From NCBI RefSeq assembly GCF_009696575.1, contig NZ_VULQ01000004.1, forward strand, positions 1 to 64,000: a stretch of 64,000 nucleotides of DNA, in the 5' to 3' direction. The stretch comes from Anaerococcus porci. GTDB lineage: Bacteria; Bacillota; Clostridia; Tissierellales; Peptoniphilaceae. Position 1 is the first letter of the stretch, and each line of letters starts with the position of its first letter. Positions 63,002 to 64,000 of this stretch are shown in pieces. The position numbers and the translations under genes were made by a program. Below the pieces are notes generated by a model. The model saw only the letters and a program-made list of their open reading frames with translations, had not been told where the DNA came from and did not search any database.

Positions 63002-63784
63002 ATGGATAATTCAAAGTTTATAAAAGGTTTAGTGTCCATTATAATGCCATCTTGGAATACAGAAAAATATATAGGGGAGGCTATACAATCTGTAATCAAC
63101 CAAATTTATACTAATTGGGAATTAATAATTGTAGATGATTGTTCTACAGATAATACAGAGAAAATAGTTTCCAAATTTAATGATAAGAGAATTAAATTTT
63201 TTAAGAATGAAAAGAATTTAGGTGCGGCTTTATCTAGAAATAAGGCATTAAGAGAAGCAAAAGGTGAATGGATTGCTTTTCTTGATTCTGATGATGTACG
63301 GTGTAAGGATAAACTTGAAAAACAAATTAGCTTTATGGAAAAAAATGGTTATATTCTTTCATATACAGAGTATGAAAAAATTGATGAAAAATCTAAGTCC
63401 TTTAATATAACTGTAACTGGTCCAGAGCACGTAGATAAAAAGAAAATATATAGATATGATTATATTGGGCAATTAACAATGATATATAATGCCAATAAAT
63501 TTGGTGTAATTCAAATAGATGATATAAGTAAAAATAACGATTATGCTATAAGATTAAAGCTATATAACACTATTCCAGATACTAAAGCATACCTATTGAA
63601 ACAAAAATTAGCAAAATATAGAGTTAGAAAAGTTAGTATAAGTCACGATAAATTTATCAAAAAATTTAAAAGTCATTATAACTTATTTCATATATGTGAT
63701 AAAAAAAATTCAATAATATCATTATTGTATGCATGTAGAAATATGTTTTATGGTGTTTTTAAAAAAATTAAATATGAAAATTAA
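63002..63784 (+). CDS. family 2 glycosyltransferase
   Basis: 260 residues. Typical GT-A start VSIIMPSWNTEKYIGEAIQSVINQIYTNWELIIVDDCSTDNTEKIV, with the DSDD metal motif in WIAFLDSDDVRCKDKLEKQ. Adds the next sugar to the lipid-linked unit. No membrane segments. Base composition is more AT-rich than the upstream operons, as in many capsule loci. Confidence 0.9.
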   Translation: MDNSKFIKGLVSIIMPSWNTEKYIGEAIQSVINQIYTNWELIIVDDCSTDNTEKIVSKFNDKRIKFFKNEKNLGAALSRNKALREAKGEWIAFLDSDDVRCKDKLEKQISFMEKNGYILSYTEYEKIDEKSKSFNITVTGPEHVDKKKIYRYDYIGQLTMIYNANKFGVIQIDDISKNNDYAIRLKLYNTIPDTKAYLLKQKLAKYRVRKVSISHDKFIKKFKSHYNLFHICDKKNSIISLLYACRNMFYGVFKKIKYEN

Positions 63785-63795
63785 TGAGGATATAA

Positions 63796-64000
63796 ATGAA
63801 CAGAGATAACATTCTATACAAATTAAGGAGAAGAGGACAAGTTTTAGCAAGTAAATTTATTTCAGATGAATTATTATGTAAAATATATTCTAGAGCAATC
63901 CTTAAGAAAAGTATTAATTTAAAAAATCCAAAAACCTTTAATGAAAAGATACAATGGTTAAAGATAAATTATTTTCCAAATAATGCCCTTGTAGTAAAAG
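63796..64000 (+). CDS. TupA-like ATP-grasp protein, 5' part only
   Basis: 68 codons to the window end. ATG 63796 follows TGAGGAT. NPKTFNEKIQWLKINYFPN is the characteristic N-terminal motif of TupA-like ATP-grasp proteins (amino-acid or polyglutamate ligases found in capsule clusters). Likely ligates an amino acid onto a capsule sugar. Truncated by the window border. Confidence 0.75.
   Translation, partial: MNRDNILYKLRRRGQVLASKFISDELLCKIYSRAILKKSINLKNPKTFNEKIQWLKINYFPNNALVVK

Noticed and set aside
1-64000. CRISPR arrays, tRNA or rRNA genes
   Set aside because: No regularly spaced repeats, cloverleaf-like GC-rich segments or rRNA signatures were noticed while reading the window.

Overview
The window is a stretch of a low-GC, AT-rich Gram-positive anaerobe. 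Arginine is written mostly AGA/AGG and isoleucine often ATA, intergenic DNA is very AT-rich, Shine-Dalgarno sites are strong (AGGAGG type) and nearly all genes lie on the + strand. The gene set fits the Tissierellia/Peptoniphilaceae and Anaerococcus in particular: PfoR-like membrane protein, HemZ, ECF transporters, Wzy-type capsule genes and a short-form choline TMA-lyase. The genus is an inference from gene content and style, not something I could verify.

Layout. 1-0.8 kb: the 3' end of an IS256-type transposase and gene-poor DNA. 0.8-19.5 kb: ordinary chromosome with an orphan OmpR-like regulator, PfoR-like protein, M20 amidohydrolase, a MATE pump with a frameshifted MerR partner behind a MerR-type promoter, a nucleoside-hydrolase-like pseudoenzyme, a NatAB-like ABC exporter, an ECF S component, a HAD-CpXC fusion, HemZ, an isopropanol-type alcohol dehydrogenase, WalJ/YycJ, a TtcA-like protein and UppP. 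19.6-23.6 kb: a small glycan cluster (two glycosyltransferases, CpsC-like and degenerate CpsD-like proteins, SH3 lipoprotein). 24.2-28.2 kb: a SAM-hydrolase (DUF62) plus complete ECF transporter operon. 29-30.4 kb: PepC on the - strand. 30.8-37.8 kb: a carbohydrate ABC importer whose ATPase gene carries an in-frame stop, an RNase J-like metallo-beta-lactamase protein and two sugar-binding lipoproteins. 56.4-64 kb: start of a capsule/exopolysaccharide locus (LCP protein, UDP-sugar dehydrogenase, EpsC/CapD-type dehydratase, aminotransferase, priming sugar transferase, glycosyltransferase, TupA-like ATP-grasp protein cut by the window end).

The centrepiece is 38.9-56.3 kb, a single co-directional run of 23 genes for a choline-degrading glycyl-radical bacterial microcompartment (cut locus, short CutC form). 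A DMT-type transporter probably brings in the substrate. CutC (activated by CutD) cleaves choline to trimethylamine and acetaldehyde, CutF oxidises acetaldehyde to acetyl-CoA, PduL makes acetyl phosphate, and the CutO-type alcohol dehydrogenase reduces acetaldehyde to ethanol to recycle NADH. The shell comes from four BMC-H-type proteins, a EutS-like protein, a divergent BMC-like protein and a EutN-type vertex protein; no tandem BMC-T protein is seen. EutP- and EutJ-like proteins accompany them. The locus also carries oddities: an aldehyde dehydrogenase paralogue whose catalytic Cys is Pro, a EutT-derived protein without its adenosyltransferase core, a EutJ gene that seems to start at ATT, two BMC-H genes nearly identical at DNA level, one with an optional N-terminal extension, and a TPR / DUF4037 nucleotidyltransferase-like / DUF4125 trio inserted before the MerR regulator. 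A MerR-type promoter with a 19-bp spacer and central dyad sits just upstream of the first gene, so the MerR protein encoded in the locus is the natural candidate regulator.
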